From positions 1 to 44,632 of the forward strand of contig CAILMU010000005.1 of the NCBI GenBank assembly GCA_903835325.1: 44,632 nt of DNA, read 5' to 3'. The notes under the pieces are model-generated. The model saw nothing but the letters and a program-made list of their open reading frames with translations. It did no database searches and had not been told where the DNA came from. A program made the position numbers and the translations under genes. Shown here in pieces: positions 24,391 to 32,779 of this stretch; position 1 is the stretch's first letter; each line of letters begins with the position of its first letter. This DNA comes from an uncultured Microcaldota archaeon. Its GTDB lineage: Archaea > Micrarchaeota > Micrarchaeia > Anstonellales > Bilamarchaeaceae.

Positions 24391-25233
24391 ATGGTTGGAA
24401 GCATATTAGGTTACGAGTTCATGCAACGCGCGCTTGTCGGCGGAGCGCTTGTCGCGCTCACCTGCGCTTCCTTAGGCGTATTCCTCGTGCTTAAGAGGCT
24501 CTCGCTACTTGGCGACGGCCTTGCGCACGTCGCGCTTGCTGGGGTGGCCGTCGGATTGCTGACCGGCATCGATACCGTCCTTTCCTCGCTCGTGCTGACA
24601 GTGCTCGGCGCCCTCGGTGTGAACGAGACCATAAAACGGACGAAAGTCTACGGCGAGACGGCGACAGCGATAGTCCTGTCTGTCGGGCTCGGGCTCGCGG
24701 TGCTGTTGATAGGGATAGCGAAAGGGTTCAACGCAGACCTGCTCAGCTATCTTTTCGGAAGCATCCTCGCGCTGAATACATCGGACCTGACGATAATGGC
24801 TATCGTACTCGCGATCTCGCTCGTATCCCTCGCTATCTTCTACCGCAAGCTCGTCCTCATGTCGTTCAACGAGGACATAGCGCTCACCAGCGGGATAGAC
24901 GCCCAGTTCATCGACAAGATTTTCATAATAGTTGTCGCGATGGCGGTTGTCGTCGGCATGCGGGCGGTGGGGATACTCCTTGTGAGCGCGCTCCTTGTCA
25001 TGCCCGCTTCGGCCGCGTTCCAGCTCGCTGGCTCGTTCAAGAAAACGATATTGTATTCCATCTTGATTTCCCTCGCATGTGTCGAAGGCGGGATAATTTC
25101 CGCATTCTATTTGAACTTGCCGCCGTCCGGAGCGATAGTGATGCTGCTGTTCGCGGCTTTCGTTCTTTCGGCGCTGTGGAGAAAGATATCCAGCAAGAAA
25201 GCTGATAGGGCCGTGTCGATGACGCGCGCTTGA
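24391..25233 (+). CDS. Metal ABC transporter permease (ZnuB-like)
   Basis: The 280-residue membrane protein belongs to the ABC-3 family and has eight or nine helices. Family marks are GYEFMQRALVGGALVAL at the N terminus, LSLLGDGLAHVALAGVAVG (about 38-56), and VGMRAVGILLVSALLVMPASAAF (about 188-210). An in-frame TTG at 24343 would overlap the ATPase gene, but GAGGAAT five bases before ATG 24391 marks that ATG as the start. With the two preceding genes it completes a metal importer. Confidence 0.94.
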   Translation: MVGSILGYEFMQRALVGGALVALTCASLGVFLVLKRLSLLGDGLAHVALAGVAVGLLTGIDTVLSSLVLTVLGALGVNETIKRTKVYGETATAIVLSVGLGLAVLLIGIAKGFNADLLSYLFGSILALNTSDLTIMAIVLAISLVSLAIFYRKLVLMSFNEDIALTSGIDAQFIDKIFIIVVAMAVVVGMRAVGILLVSALLVMPASAAFQLAGSFKKTILYSILISLACVEGGIISAFYLNLPPSGAIVMLLFAAFVLSALWRKISSKKADRAVSMTRA

Positions 25234-25278
25234 TTCCTGATAATCAGAATAATAAACTTTCACTGGTTTTACGGCACC

Positions 25279-26028
25279 ATGGGAGCCAAAGCGAAACCGA
25301 AGGGAAAAAGCAAGGCTGATTCTGAAACTGCGATGAAAATCAAGGTCACGGAAAACGGCCCGTATATCATATCCGGCGGAGTGCCGATGGATACGCAGAT
25401 AATCTCGACCGAAGGGACAGACACGCCCCTCTGTTACAGGAAGGCTGAGGATTACCCCAAGCAGCAGGCATATGCGCTCTGCAGATGCGGGCACAGCACC
25501 GGACACCCGTTCTGCACAGGGAAGCATACCGAGATCGGATTCGTCGGAACCGAAACGGCTTCCAACAAAAAGTTCCAAGAGCAGGCAGACACCATCAAAG
25601 GCCCGCAGTTAGACCTCAAGGACGCGGTGGTTTTCTGCGCATCGGGAAGGTTCTGCGATGCCGGGAAAGGCGCATGGGAATACACCAAGGAATCGGACAA
25701 TCCTAAATCCAAGAAACTGGCGACCGAGCAGGCATGCAACTGCCCGGCAGGAAGGCTGGTCATTATAGACAAGAAGACCGGGAAAGCGATAGAGCCGGAT
25801 TTCAAACCGTCCATCAGCCTCCTCGAAGACCCCCAGGCGAACAGCAGCGGGCCGATAATGGTCAAGGGCGGGATACCTGTCGAATCCGCATCAGGAAAGA
25901 AGTATGAGACACGCAATCGCGTCACTTTGTGCAGATGCGGACATTCCCAGAACAAGCCGTTCTGCGACGGGACGCACCTCCAGGTATTTTTCAATGACGG
26001 GGACAAGCGGATAAAAAGGCAGGAATGA
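25279..26028 (+). CDS. Protein with two CDGSH iron-sulfur motifs and a central cysteine domain
   Basis: The 249-residue protein carries two CDGSH-type [2Fe-2S] sites: Cys68, Cys70, Cys79, His83 (CRCGHSTGHPFCTGKH) and Cys218, Cys220, Cys229, His233 (CRCGHSQNKPFCDGTH). Between them is a region with Cys120, Cys126, Cys153 and Cys155 (FCASGRFC, ACNCPAG), like the divergent iron-binding domain often found with CDGSH sites. The first site has TGK instead of DGS/T. It is soluble with a Lys-rich N terminus. A TATA box (AATAATAAAC) lies 27 bases before the ATG. The stop overlaps the ATG of the methyltransferase gene. Redox or iron handling is likely; the partner is unknown. Confidence 0.9.
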   Translation: MGAKAKPKGKSKADSETAMKIKVTENGPYIISGGVPMDTQIISTEGTDTPLCYRKAEDYPKQQAYALCRCGHSTGHPFCTGKHTEIGFVGTETASNKKFQEQADTIKGPQLDLKDAVVFCASGRFCDAGKGAWEYTKESDNPKSKKLATEQACNCPAGRLVIIDKKTGKAIEPDFKPSISLLEDPQANSSGPIMVKGGIPVESASGKKYETRNRVTLCRCGHSQNKPFCDGTHLQVFFNDGDKRIKRQE

Positions 26029-26861
26029 AACTGGAAAAGAAGGTCGTCTGCGTTATGGCATCACGTGTGAAGAAAACCGAATCCTCGGAGTACCACGACC
26101 GTATCGCCGAGCAGTACGAATCCGATTACAGCAGCCCTTACTGGCAGCTTTACGATGAGATAACCTGGAGGAACATGAAGAGGTTCCTCCCAAAAAAGAA
26201 AAAGGCGGTAATCCTGGATGTCGGCGGGGGGACCGGCCATTGGTCCAGGGCTTTGGCGAAACTCGGCTACTGCGTGGTTTGCTCGGACCTTTCCGAGAAG
26301 ATGCTCCAGGTGGCAAAGAAAAAAGCCAATGAGGAAGGTTTGGATGGATGCATCAGCTTCATCCAGGCGGATATCACGGATATGCGATGCTTCAAGGGCG
26401 GATTCTTCGACATGGTGATAGCCCAGGGCGACCCGGTCGGGTTCTGCGATGACCCGGAGAAAGCAATTGCAGAACTGTCACGGGTCGCGAAAAAGGGCGC
26501 GCATGTGTGCGTCTCGATCGACGGGTTCTTTTCCACCCTCTCGGATTTGATAGCCGCGAAAAAACACAAAGATATCGACCGATTCGAAAAAACCAAAATC
26601 ACGGAATTCCACGGCTCTTTTCCGGTGCATCATTTCACGCCGGAAGACCTGCGCCGGCTGTTCAAGGAAAACGACCTCGAGATGGTGACGATTATAGGGA
26701 AACCAGCCATCAATTTCGATCTGCACCAGGATGAAGTCGAGAAGCTGCTCTCGGATAAGAAAATCTTCAAGCGCGTCCTTGCTCTCGAGATGAAGCACAA
26801 TTCTGAACCTTCTATTGTCGGCTACGGCAGGCATATCGAGGCGATAGGGAAGAAGGTTTGA
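26025..26861 (+). CDS. Class I SAM-dependent methyltransferase
   Basis: The Rossmann-fold methyltransferase has motif I VILDVGGGTGHWS (about residues 63-75). The acidic residue of strand 2 is in VVCSDLSEKML, motif III is SFIQADITD, and motif IV is FDMVIAQGDPVG. A helical C-terminal part (residues 180-278) probably selects the substrate, which is not evident. ATG 26025 overlaps the CDGSH stop (ATGA). ATG 26055 (MASRVKKTESSEY) is an alternative that matches the usual domain start better. Coupling to an Fe-S protein gene is notable, but no shared pathway can be named. Confidence 0.88.
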   Translation: MKLEKKVVCVMASRVKKTESSEYHDRIAEQYESDYSSPYWQLYDEITWRNMKRFLPKKKKAVILDVGGGTGHWSRALAKLGYCVVCSDLSEKMLQVAKKKANEEGLDGCISFIQADITDMRCFKGGFFDMVIAQGDPVGFCDDPEKAIAELSRVAKKGAHVCVSIDGFFSTLSDLIAAKKHKDIDRFEKTKITEFHGSFPVHHFTPEDLRRLFKENDLEMVTIIGKPAINFDLHQDEVEKLLSDKKIFKRVLALEMKHNSEPSIVGYGRHIEAIGKKV

Positions 26862-26868
26862 GATATGC

Positions 26869-28077
26869 ATGATAGTGACACGGATGTTCAGCGTTGAAGA
26901 ATTGTCAGACCTGAAAAGGTCGTATAAGCGCCTTGCCGATGAGATAGATAGAATCGGGAAGGGCAGATTCGAGAGCGCCCTGAGGCTTTCAGGGAAGCTC
27001 AAGGATTTGATGGCTGAGATAGAGGAGACGAATGAAAGGGAGAAAAGCCTGTACAACCCGGCCATGATAACCCGGATGAAGATAGCGAAGAGGGGCTTCG
27101 AGCTCTCCAAAAGCCTGCGGGAATTCGAGATAGAGGTGGCGGCCGGGTTCGAGAAGGGCGAAGTCAGCGAGGATGCCGGAAAACGGTTCATGTCGATAAC
27201 CAAGCTGATAAAGGTCGGGAATATCCAGAAAGCGAAGGATGAGTTCCGTTATTTCGAGAAGATAAACGAACTTGACAGAGACTATAAGGCGGCGGGGGAA
27301 GAGATACAGGATAAAGAAAAGCAGCTCCGGCGGGAGCAGGTCAGGGTCGAGAAGATGCTGGCTGAGATGGCTGAGATTGAGAAATCGGCCATTGATACCG
27401 GAAAGGCAATCCGGTACGAAGAGCTGTCGAAGGAGCTCGAGGAGATACAGGAGGTCAGGAAAAGATACGTCCATTCGGTACTCACGACCCCGGTCGCTGA
27501 GCTCCTTGGAAACCCGCAAAGATATCCCCTCAAAGAAGCCATATCTTCATACCCTGCAAAAGAGCAGCTAGATGAGCTGGTGGGATTTTTATCAGAATAC
27601 CCTGATTTCGGAAAATGCGATGCCGGGCAGCTCTGCGGATTCTTCGGGTACAGCGAAAAAAAGCTTTCGCATATCTGCCCTGAGACAACGAGATTCAAGA
27701 AGGCGGTGCTCGGGAACAGAGAATTTTTCGAAACGATATCCTCCCTGGATAAGAATGCATCCCTTATCACGAATGCGGAGGACCAGAAGATCCTTGACCT
27801 CATCGCCGGGATGGAAGAAGGCGCCGAAGAGATTGTCGGACGGATCGCTGTGATAAGCAAGGAGAAGGATGCGTGCAGGGAGGAATACGAGAAAAATGAG
27901 AGGATTAGGAAGAAAAGGGAGGAATTATCCGGATACCCCAAGGATGGATTGGAGGCCGAGCTGAAAGATATCGCGCGGCTTCTCGATGTGTTGCATTCGG
28001 ATAATCCTAAAACTGGCGATGAGAATAGGGGAGGGCTGTTCTCGATTTTCGGGCGATTATTGAAAAAAGGGGCATGA
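26869..28077 (+). CDS. Coiled-coil protein, hypothetical
   Basis: The 402-residue protein is nearly all helical and highly charged. Long coiled coils cover about residues 8-60 and 115-205. A more globular middle follows (210-290, with DAGQLCGFFGYSEKKLSHICPE), then another coil near 325-355 and the tail GLFSIFGRLLKKGA. It has no membrane segment. ATG 26869 begins seven bases after the methyltransferase stop; ATG 26884 (MFSVEELSD) is an alternative. I do not recognise it. The amphipathic end could bind a membrane. It is probably part of the transcript that begins at 25279. Confidence 0.82.
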   Translation: MIVTRMFSVEELSDLKRSYKRLADEIDRIGKGRFESALRLSGKLKDLMAEIEETNEREKSLYNPAMITRMKIAKRGFELSKSLREFEIEVAAGFEKGEVSEDAGKRFMSITKLIKVGNIQKAKDEFRYFEKINELDRDYKAAGEEIQDKEKQLRREQVRVEKMLAEMAEIEKSAIDTGKAIRYEELSKELEEIQEVRKRYVHSVLTTPVAELLGNPQRYPLKEAISSYPAKEQLDELVGFLSEYPDFGKCDAGQLCGFFGYSEKKLSHICPETTRFKKAVLGNREFFETISSLDKNASLITNAEDQKILDLIAGMEEGAEEIVGRIAVISKEKDACREEYEKNERIRKKREELSGYPKDGLEAELKDIARLLDVLHSDNPKTGDENRGGLFSIFGRLLKKGA

Positions 28078-28110
28078 GCGAGGTTTATGCTCTGATACGG
28101 CGGAGCGGGA

Positions 28111-28725
28111 TCACCAGAACTTGACTTTGTTTATTCCGCGCTCGAAAACCTTTTCAACCTGCTCGAGCCGTCCGGGTTTTGTGGGCGTCACCGCACTAGT
28201 CTTCTGTTTGGATTCAGGGAAAATGGACTTGATGTCTTTCACCTTCCAATCATTTTCTTCGCGCTCGTACTGGATGCTGATTTCTCGCTTGAGATCCATC
28301 GGTTTGGAGCCTTTCTTTGCATAATCATCAAGAAGCGGAAGTTTGACGGTCAAAGTCATGCGGCAGCCATTTATATCGGCCTTCTCGAAATCGCAGCTTT
28401 TGATGCGCAATAGCTTCTTAGGCAGATCGGCATCGCCCTGATCGATTTCGAGCAATTGCCCGTTCAGAGCTTCACAATAACTTGCCTCATAATCCTTCAG
28501 GGTGCTCTTCATAGTATTTAGCATATCCGGCGGATTATGATACGATTTTGGATCCGATATCGATTCCTTGATTTCTTTCTGCGCGTATTTGACCCAGGAT
28601 TCGCAATCCTGGAACTCTTTCTCTTCTTTCGATTTGGCAATGCTGTCTTCGTATATGACTAACGCGGATGAAATGCCGATCGAACCACCAAAAAGAATCA
28701 TAAGTACTTTTGTTGATTTATCCAT
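28111..28725 (-). CDS. Membrane-anchored hypothetical protein
   Basis: The 204-residue protein has one N-terminal hydrophobic helix (about residues 6-25, VLMILFGGSIGISSALVIY). A polar region follows with four cysteines (41, 84, 110, 121) and a charged C terminus ending in VKFW. The middle (about 105-165) alternates in a way that suggests beta strands. It would be tethered to the membrane with the bulk outside or inside. I know no family. The layout resembles the protein at 15607: N-terminal anchor, coil, cysteines. GAGATGACC precedes the ATG, and the palindromic TTTATAAA lies about 40 bases upstream. Confidence 0.72.
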   Translation of the reverse strand: MDKSTKVLMILFGGSIGISSALVIYEDSIAKSKEEKEFQDCESWVKYAQKEIKESISDPKSYHNPPDMLNTMKSTLKDYEASYCEALNGQLLEIDQGDADLPKKLLRIKSCDFEKADINGCRMTLTVKLPLLDDYAKKGSKPMDLKREISIQYEREENDWKVKDIKSIFPESKQKTSAVTPTKPGRLEQVEKVFERGINKVKFW

Positions 28726-28856
28726 GCTAGGTCATCTCAAGTTACTATTTAGTATAACTGATTTATAAATCATAGGCCAGATGAAAGAGGTCTGATATCG
28801 TATCCGCGTGCCTGATATGGAGTATTTATAAATATTAATACATAAATATCCTGTTC

Positions 28857-29969
28857 ATGACACAATATGACGGAAAGCTCTCGCTAGACTTAAGACTCAG
28901 CATATCAAGAGAAAGGGACCATACGGGTTCCCACGGATCATTCAAACTGGATATCAAGCAGGAGGACGGCACAGCGAAGACTTTCGAGGTATTCATCGTC
29001 CCGAAGGGGGATGTGATTGGCCTGGGAGAAGTGCGTCCGGACGGGATTTACGCCCAGAGCGGGATACCTGCGATACTCATGCCGATAGTCCTTCAGAAGA
29101 TATACTACCGCTCCAAGGGATATGACGATGAAGCCACGACATCCGCAGCGATGGTCTATGGCTCCGCAGTCCTGACCTCCGAGGATTACAGCAGGCTCGC
29201 AACTCTTCTCGGCCAGAAGACCGATGTCCTGGCGACGACATGCTCTTTGGAGGGCAACCAGGAATATTACCTTGAATGCCTCGGTTCCTATACCTCGAGT
29301 TACGCGGGCAACCGCTGGGTCAAGCTGGCCAGATCCTACGATAATATGGGCATGACCAGCGTATCATACGAGCTCGGAAGGGGGGTTCATGTCAGCAGGA
29401 CGGTCCTGGAGGAAGGGCCGATACTGAAGAGGGATTCGAACGGCGTCAAGACGGAGGTCGAACCCGCGCTCCGAGACGTTCTTCCGGAAGTCGTCAGCGG
29501 CCTCGAGACCATTGCGCATTCGCTCGAAAACCAGAAAGGAACGATTTGCGTCAGTGTCCGAGACCATGCGCTGATGCGCGCGCTTTACCTGTTATCCGAT
29601 GATCTCGTAGAAGGAAGCCCAGTCGTGTTCCGGGACGGCAATTATGGCAAAGGCGGTTCCGATATCGAATTCCATTGCAACAGCGCCAGGTATATCAATT
29701 CGGTCCTGAAAAACCTGCGCGTCGATCTCACCCGCGAGCATGATGCGGTCAAGCAGGTGCTCACCGCAGCGAAGAAGGTCTATGGGGAGCTCAGCGGCGG
29801 GATGTCGTTCCGCGGACTTCTTGAATCAGGTAAGGATATCACCCCTGAGGAGGCCAAGGGAGTCATCAACCAGATGGAGCGCCTTCAGCGGATGAATGAG
29901 CATTATCGTAGGGCAATAACCGGTGTGCCGAAAAAAACCCCCGGAGTATCACGTCAAAATTCCCCATGA
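28857..29969 (+). CDS. Hypothetical soluble protein (370 aa)
   Basis: No family is recognised. The first 100 residues look beta-rich (LSLDLRLSISRERDHTG, FEVFIVPKGDVIGLGE). A mixed region with a few cysteines follows, and the C-terminal 100 residues are helical (DLTREHDAVKQVLTAAKKVYGEL). There is no signal peptide. TATTTATAA lies 27-29 bases before the ATG, giving a clear leaderless promoter. The last 104 bases overlap the 3' end of the J-domain gene on the other strand. The overlapped tail (MNEHYRRAITGVPKKTPG) is the least structured part, so the overlap may come from stop-codon loss in one of the two genes. Confidence 0.78.
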   Translation: MTQYDGKLSLDLRLSISRERDHTGSHGSFKLDIKQEDGTAKTFEVFIVPKGDVIGLGEVRPDGIYAQSGIPAILMPIVLQKIYYRSKGYDDEATTSAAMVYGSAVLTSEDYSRLATLLGQKTDVLATTCSLEGNQEYYLECLGSYTSSYAGNRWVKLARSYDNMGMTSVSYELGRGVHVSRTVLEEGPILKRDSNGVKTEVEPALRDVLPEVVSGLETIAHSLENQKGTICVSVRDHALMRALYLLSDDLVEGSPVVFRDGNYGKGGSDIEFHCNSARYINSVLKNLRVDLTREHDAVKQVLTAAKKVYGELSGGMSFRGLLESGKDITPEEAKGVINQMERLQRMNEHYRRAITGVPKKTPGVSRQNSP

Positions 29970-31923
29970 ATCCTTTTTTTTCAGATTTCGTGTCCATTGC
30001 GATGCGCGCATCTAGCATTTCTTCGGTCCAGTATCGGCCCATGGCTTTGGGCCTGAGGAGGTATCTCAGTTTCGCAACGGCCTCATCGGGCTGCATCCCG
30101 GATTTTTTTGCCTCATCGAAGAATCGACTTGTGATATCGGCTATCTCAGTAACATCTGGCTTCCGGTTGAACCTGCCGATTATCTGGATGAATTCGTTCG
30201 TGCAGTCTTCGCTACGTCCGCCTGCATGAGCGCGGATTTTAGCAACTTCGAGGGTGCTGGTCTCGAGAGGCGCAGTCCGAAACGGATGCAGCCAGAATAT
30301 TTCGTCCGGGATGCGATCATATGTCTCGAAGAAAGCATTCACCACAGCTCCCATATTTTCCCGGAAATGGCTTTCGAACTGCTCTTGCGGATTCTTTTTA
30401 TCGGGGTAATAGCGGTTCTCGGCTTCGAGGGCTTGGTGCACTTTCCTAAGTTCATCGTTCCAACCCAGGCCGCCATTCACCATGGATTTCGTGAGGAACA
30501 CAGCGAAGAGCTCGTTCACGCGTTCGTGGTCCGCTGATCGCGAAACGGCCTTGCTGTGGAAAAGGGCTGCTGTCTCGGCCAATTCGATCGGCGAGGCATT
30601 CTTGCCTATTTTGAGCATGATGTTAACCGACTTGACAACTGTCTCGACAGTTGCAGGACGGGTTCCGTAATACATGCGTTCCATGGCGTCGAAGTTGGAT
30701 TCAGGCTGATTCATTCGGAAAGGCCGGGACCAGGATAAAATAGATGTCAATGAACCGATCTGGGCGATATCGTCCCCATGCTGAAGAACTCTGCATGCGA
30801 TTCTCAGGATTTTGTCTGTGTCTTTCTTCTGCTCTGGAAGCAAGAACAGGTTGTGCGCTATCGACAGGGCGCGATCGCCATTTTTTGTGAGAAGGAATGG
30901 AAGGACCGTGAGGTATGAGTCGATCGGCTTATTCGGGTCGATATAATTCCGCACAATCCTTTTCTTGCAGACACGCTCGATTCCATTCGTATATGATGCG
31001 GTTTCTGATACGACCCTATCGAGCTGCTTATGGTCGGTGATGAAAACGTTGTTCGATTCGAGGTATCTCGAAAATTGGCTGAGTTGCTTGATATCCAGGC
31101 CTTCGATGACTGACAGCGGGCCGTAGGAAGCTGCTTTCTCCTTCATGGAAAGGCATTCGAAAGCGGAAATCCCTTCGATGATGGATTCCATCATCTCAAG
31201 GGAATCATCGCCGGAAGCAACGCAAAGCGCCCCGACTGCTTCGACAGCCTCACTGCCAGTCACCTTGCCGATGTTCTTCTTGATGAGTGTGAGAGCCAGC
31301 ATCTTCCGGTCCTGATCGAATTCCAAGGCCGCAAGATTCTTCGCTTCTTCGACATACCCTGCGGGGTTCATGCGGAGCTTGTCGCTCGACCGGAGGGAGT
31401 GTAATTCAACGAGATACGGTTTAGCTTCATCAGGAACATTTTCCATGTCCTTTTCCAGCAATTCGCGGTCCTCTTTTTCCTTCATCTTCTTCTCAGCATC
31501 GAGCCGCCGGATCTCGGCCTGCATCCTGCGCGCGGCCGCTTCCCGATGCTTTTTCTCCTGGGCGATCTGTTCGGCGCGGAGGCGCTCGGCCTGGGCGTTC
31601 ATGCGCTCGTTATCGGCCCGCTCCTGCTCTCTCCTGCGCTCTTCCGGAGTCGTATCGGAGCGGATCTTCATCAATGTTGAGATGAAATCCGGACCTGCGA
31701 TCGGGGCTTCTTCGGCAATCTCGTCGTTGAGGACCTTCGCGGCCTCCACGATATCCTTGAAAGTCTTCTCGAGCTCGGTTTTCTCCGAACCGCTGAGACC
31801 GGGATGCTTGTCAGGGTGGTACTTCTGGGCCAAGGTGCGGAATGCCCTTTTGACGTCGTCTGGCCCACAACCTTCGTTAAGGTTGAGCACTTTTATCGCT
31901 AGTTTCCTGTCCACGTTTTCCAT
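29866..31923 (-). CDS. J-domain protein with long helical C-terminal region
   Basis: The 685-residue protein starts with a J domain (residues 6-68) containing the HPD triad (36-38) in AFRTLAQKYHPDKHPG, which stimulates Hsp70 ATPase in this family. A charged coiled coil covers about 93-160. The remaining 500 residues appear as an alpha-helical repeat-like array (LEMMESIIEGISAFECL, LSIAHNLFLLPEQKKDTDKI). It lacks the Gly/Phe and zinc-finger regions of true DnaJ, so it is a specialised class III-like co-chaperone; its client is unknown. No dnaK or grpE is in the window. Its end overlaps the neighbouring gene by 104 bases. Confidence 0.87.
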   Translation of the reverse strand: MENVDRKLAIKVLNLNEGCGPDDVKRAFRTLAQKYHPDKHPGLSGSEKTELEKTFKDIVEAAKVLNDEIAEEAPIAGPDFISTLMKIRSDTTPEERRREQERADNERMNAQAERLRAEQIAQEKKHREAAARRMQAEIRRLDAEKKMKEKEDRELLEKDMENVPDEAKPYLVELHSLRSSDKLRMNPAGYVEEAKNLAALEFDQDRKMLALTLIKKNIGKVTGSEAVEAVGALCVASGDDSLEMMESIIEGISAFECLSMKEKAASYGPLSVIEGLDIKQLSQFSRYLESNNVFITDHKQLDRVVSETASYTNGIERVCKKRIVRNYIDPNKPIDSYLTVLPFLLTKNGDRALSIAHNLFLLPEQKKDTDKILRIACRVLQHGDDIAQIGSLTSILSWSRPFRMNQPESNFDAMERMYYGTRPATVETVVKSVNIMLKIGKNASPIELAETAALFHSKAVSRSADHERVNELFAVFLTKSMVNGGLGWNDELRKVHQALEAENRYYPDKKNPQEQFESHFRENMGAVVNAFFETYDRIPDEIFWLHPFRTAPLETSTLEVAKIRAHAGGRSEDCTNEFIQIIGRFNRKPDVTEIADITSRFFDEAKKSGMQPDEAVAKLRYLLRPKAMGRYWTEEMLDARIAMDTKSEKKGFMGNFDVILRGFFSAHRLLPYDNAHSSAEGAPSG

Positions 31924-32080
31924 TTGTGTGATTGGATTTAAAAGTGTGTTGTTTGAGCGGATTTCGTGGGGTTGATGGTAGCCAACGATTTTCGGATGAA
32001 TGATATGAAAAGATTGAGATTCGGGGCTTGGGCAGCGTACAAATCGGCAAGTTTATTTAGATGATCCGGATAGGTAATTC

Positions 32081-32665
32081 ATGCCGCAAGGAGCATCTAA
32101 AGGCAGAACTAAAATGGGATTGCTGCCAGAACAGCGTGAAGGACTGCTCAGGGCATTGAAAGCCCGTTTTGAGAAAAATATGTCCCGTCATACAGGCTTT
32201 GAATGGGCAAAAATACAAGCAAGGCTGGAAGCTGATACTGAAATATTATGGTCCCTCAATGAGATGGAAAGAACCGGCGGCGAGCCGGATGTGGTTGGTT
32301 TTGACAAAAAGACGGGCGAGTACATTTTTTATGATTGTTCGGCGGAAAGCCCTGAAGGCCGCAGAAGCGTCTGTTACGACCGTGAAGCGTTAGAGGCAAG
32401 AAAGGAGAATAAACCGAAGAATAACGCGATTGATATGGCGGCTGCCATGGGAATCGAGCTTGTGACTGAAGAACAATATAGGGAGTTGCAGAAACTTGGA
32501 GATTTCGATACGAAAACGCAGAGCTGGCTGAAAACACCAACTGACATTAGAAAACTCGGCGGCGCCATCTTCGCCGATCGTCGCTACGGCCATGTATTCG
32601 TGTATCACAACGGCGCAGAATCCTACTATGCCGCTAGGGGGTTCCGCGGCTCGATACAGGTTTGA
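32081..32665 (+). CDS. DUF4256 family protein
   Basis: The 194-residue protein matches what I recall of the DUF4256 family nearly end to end. Key segments are GFEWAKIQARLEA, LWSLNEMERTGGEPDVVG, GEYIFYDCSAESPEGRRS, NAIDMAAAMGIELVTEEQ and FVYHNGAESYYAARGFRGS. The family's function is unknown and it is, to my knowledge, mostly bacterial, so the gene was probably acquired by transfer. TTTATTTA lies about 27 bases and TAGGTAA 5-10 bases before the ATG. It is followed at once by the degenerate tRNA-His direct repeat and the Fic gene, so the two may belong to the same acquired segment. Confidence 0.9.
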   Translation: MPQGASKGRTKMGLLPEQREGLLRALKARFEKNMSRHTGFEWAKIQARLEADTEILWSLNEMERTGGEPDVVGFDKKTGEYIFYDCSAESPEGRRSVCYDREALEARKENKPKNNAIDMAAAMGIELVTEEQYRELQKLGDFDTKTQSWLKTPTDIRKLGGAIFADRRYGHVFVYHNGAESYYAARGFRGSIQV

Positions 32666-32673
32666 ATTTGATA

Positions 32674-32692
32674 ATAAGGGTCATGACTGAGA
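32674..32692. repeat. Degenerate direct repeat of the tRNA-His 3' end (possible att site)
   Basis: ATAAGGGTCATGACTGAGA here matches ATAAGGGCCATGACCGAGA at 33719-33737 in 17 of 19 bases; both differences are C to T. The right copy covers the acceptor end and part of the T stem of tRNA-His plus the bases just after it. The copies have the same orientation and enclose only the Fic gene. Integrases often use tRNA 3' ends as target, and the displaced copy is then left at the far end, as seen here. No integrase gene lies between the copies. Confidence 0.5.
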
Positions 32693-32735
32693 GATATAAA
32701 AATATTTATGTGACTACTTTTGTGCAAATTCTGCT

Positions 32736-32771
32736 TTGCCCCCTAAATGTTTAAAAATGCTTGCCCCCTAA
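32736..32771 (+). promoter_or_regulatory. Fic promoter with paired TTGCCCCCTAA repeats
   Basis: TTGCCCCCTAA occurs at 32736-32746 and 32761-32771, 25 bases apart, on either side of the TATA-like TGTTTAAAAATG. That TATA box is about 25 bases before the ATG at 32780. Repeats that flank a TATA box on the same face of the helix are a typical repressor layout. The Fic protein itself or an unlinked factor could bind there. Confidence 0.45.
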
Positions 32772-32779
32772 TTGTAATC

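Noticed and set aside
32674..32695. A second tRNA gene or tRNA pseudogene
   Set aside because: Only the acceptor end and part of the T stem are matched. The other arms are absent, so it is listed as a repeat.
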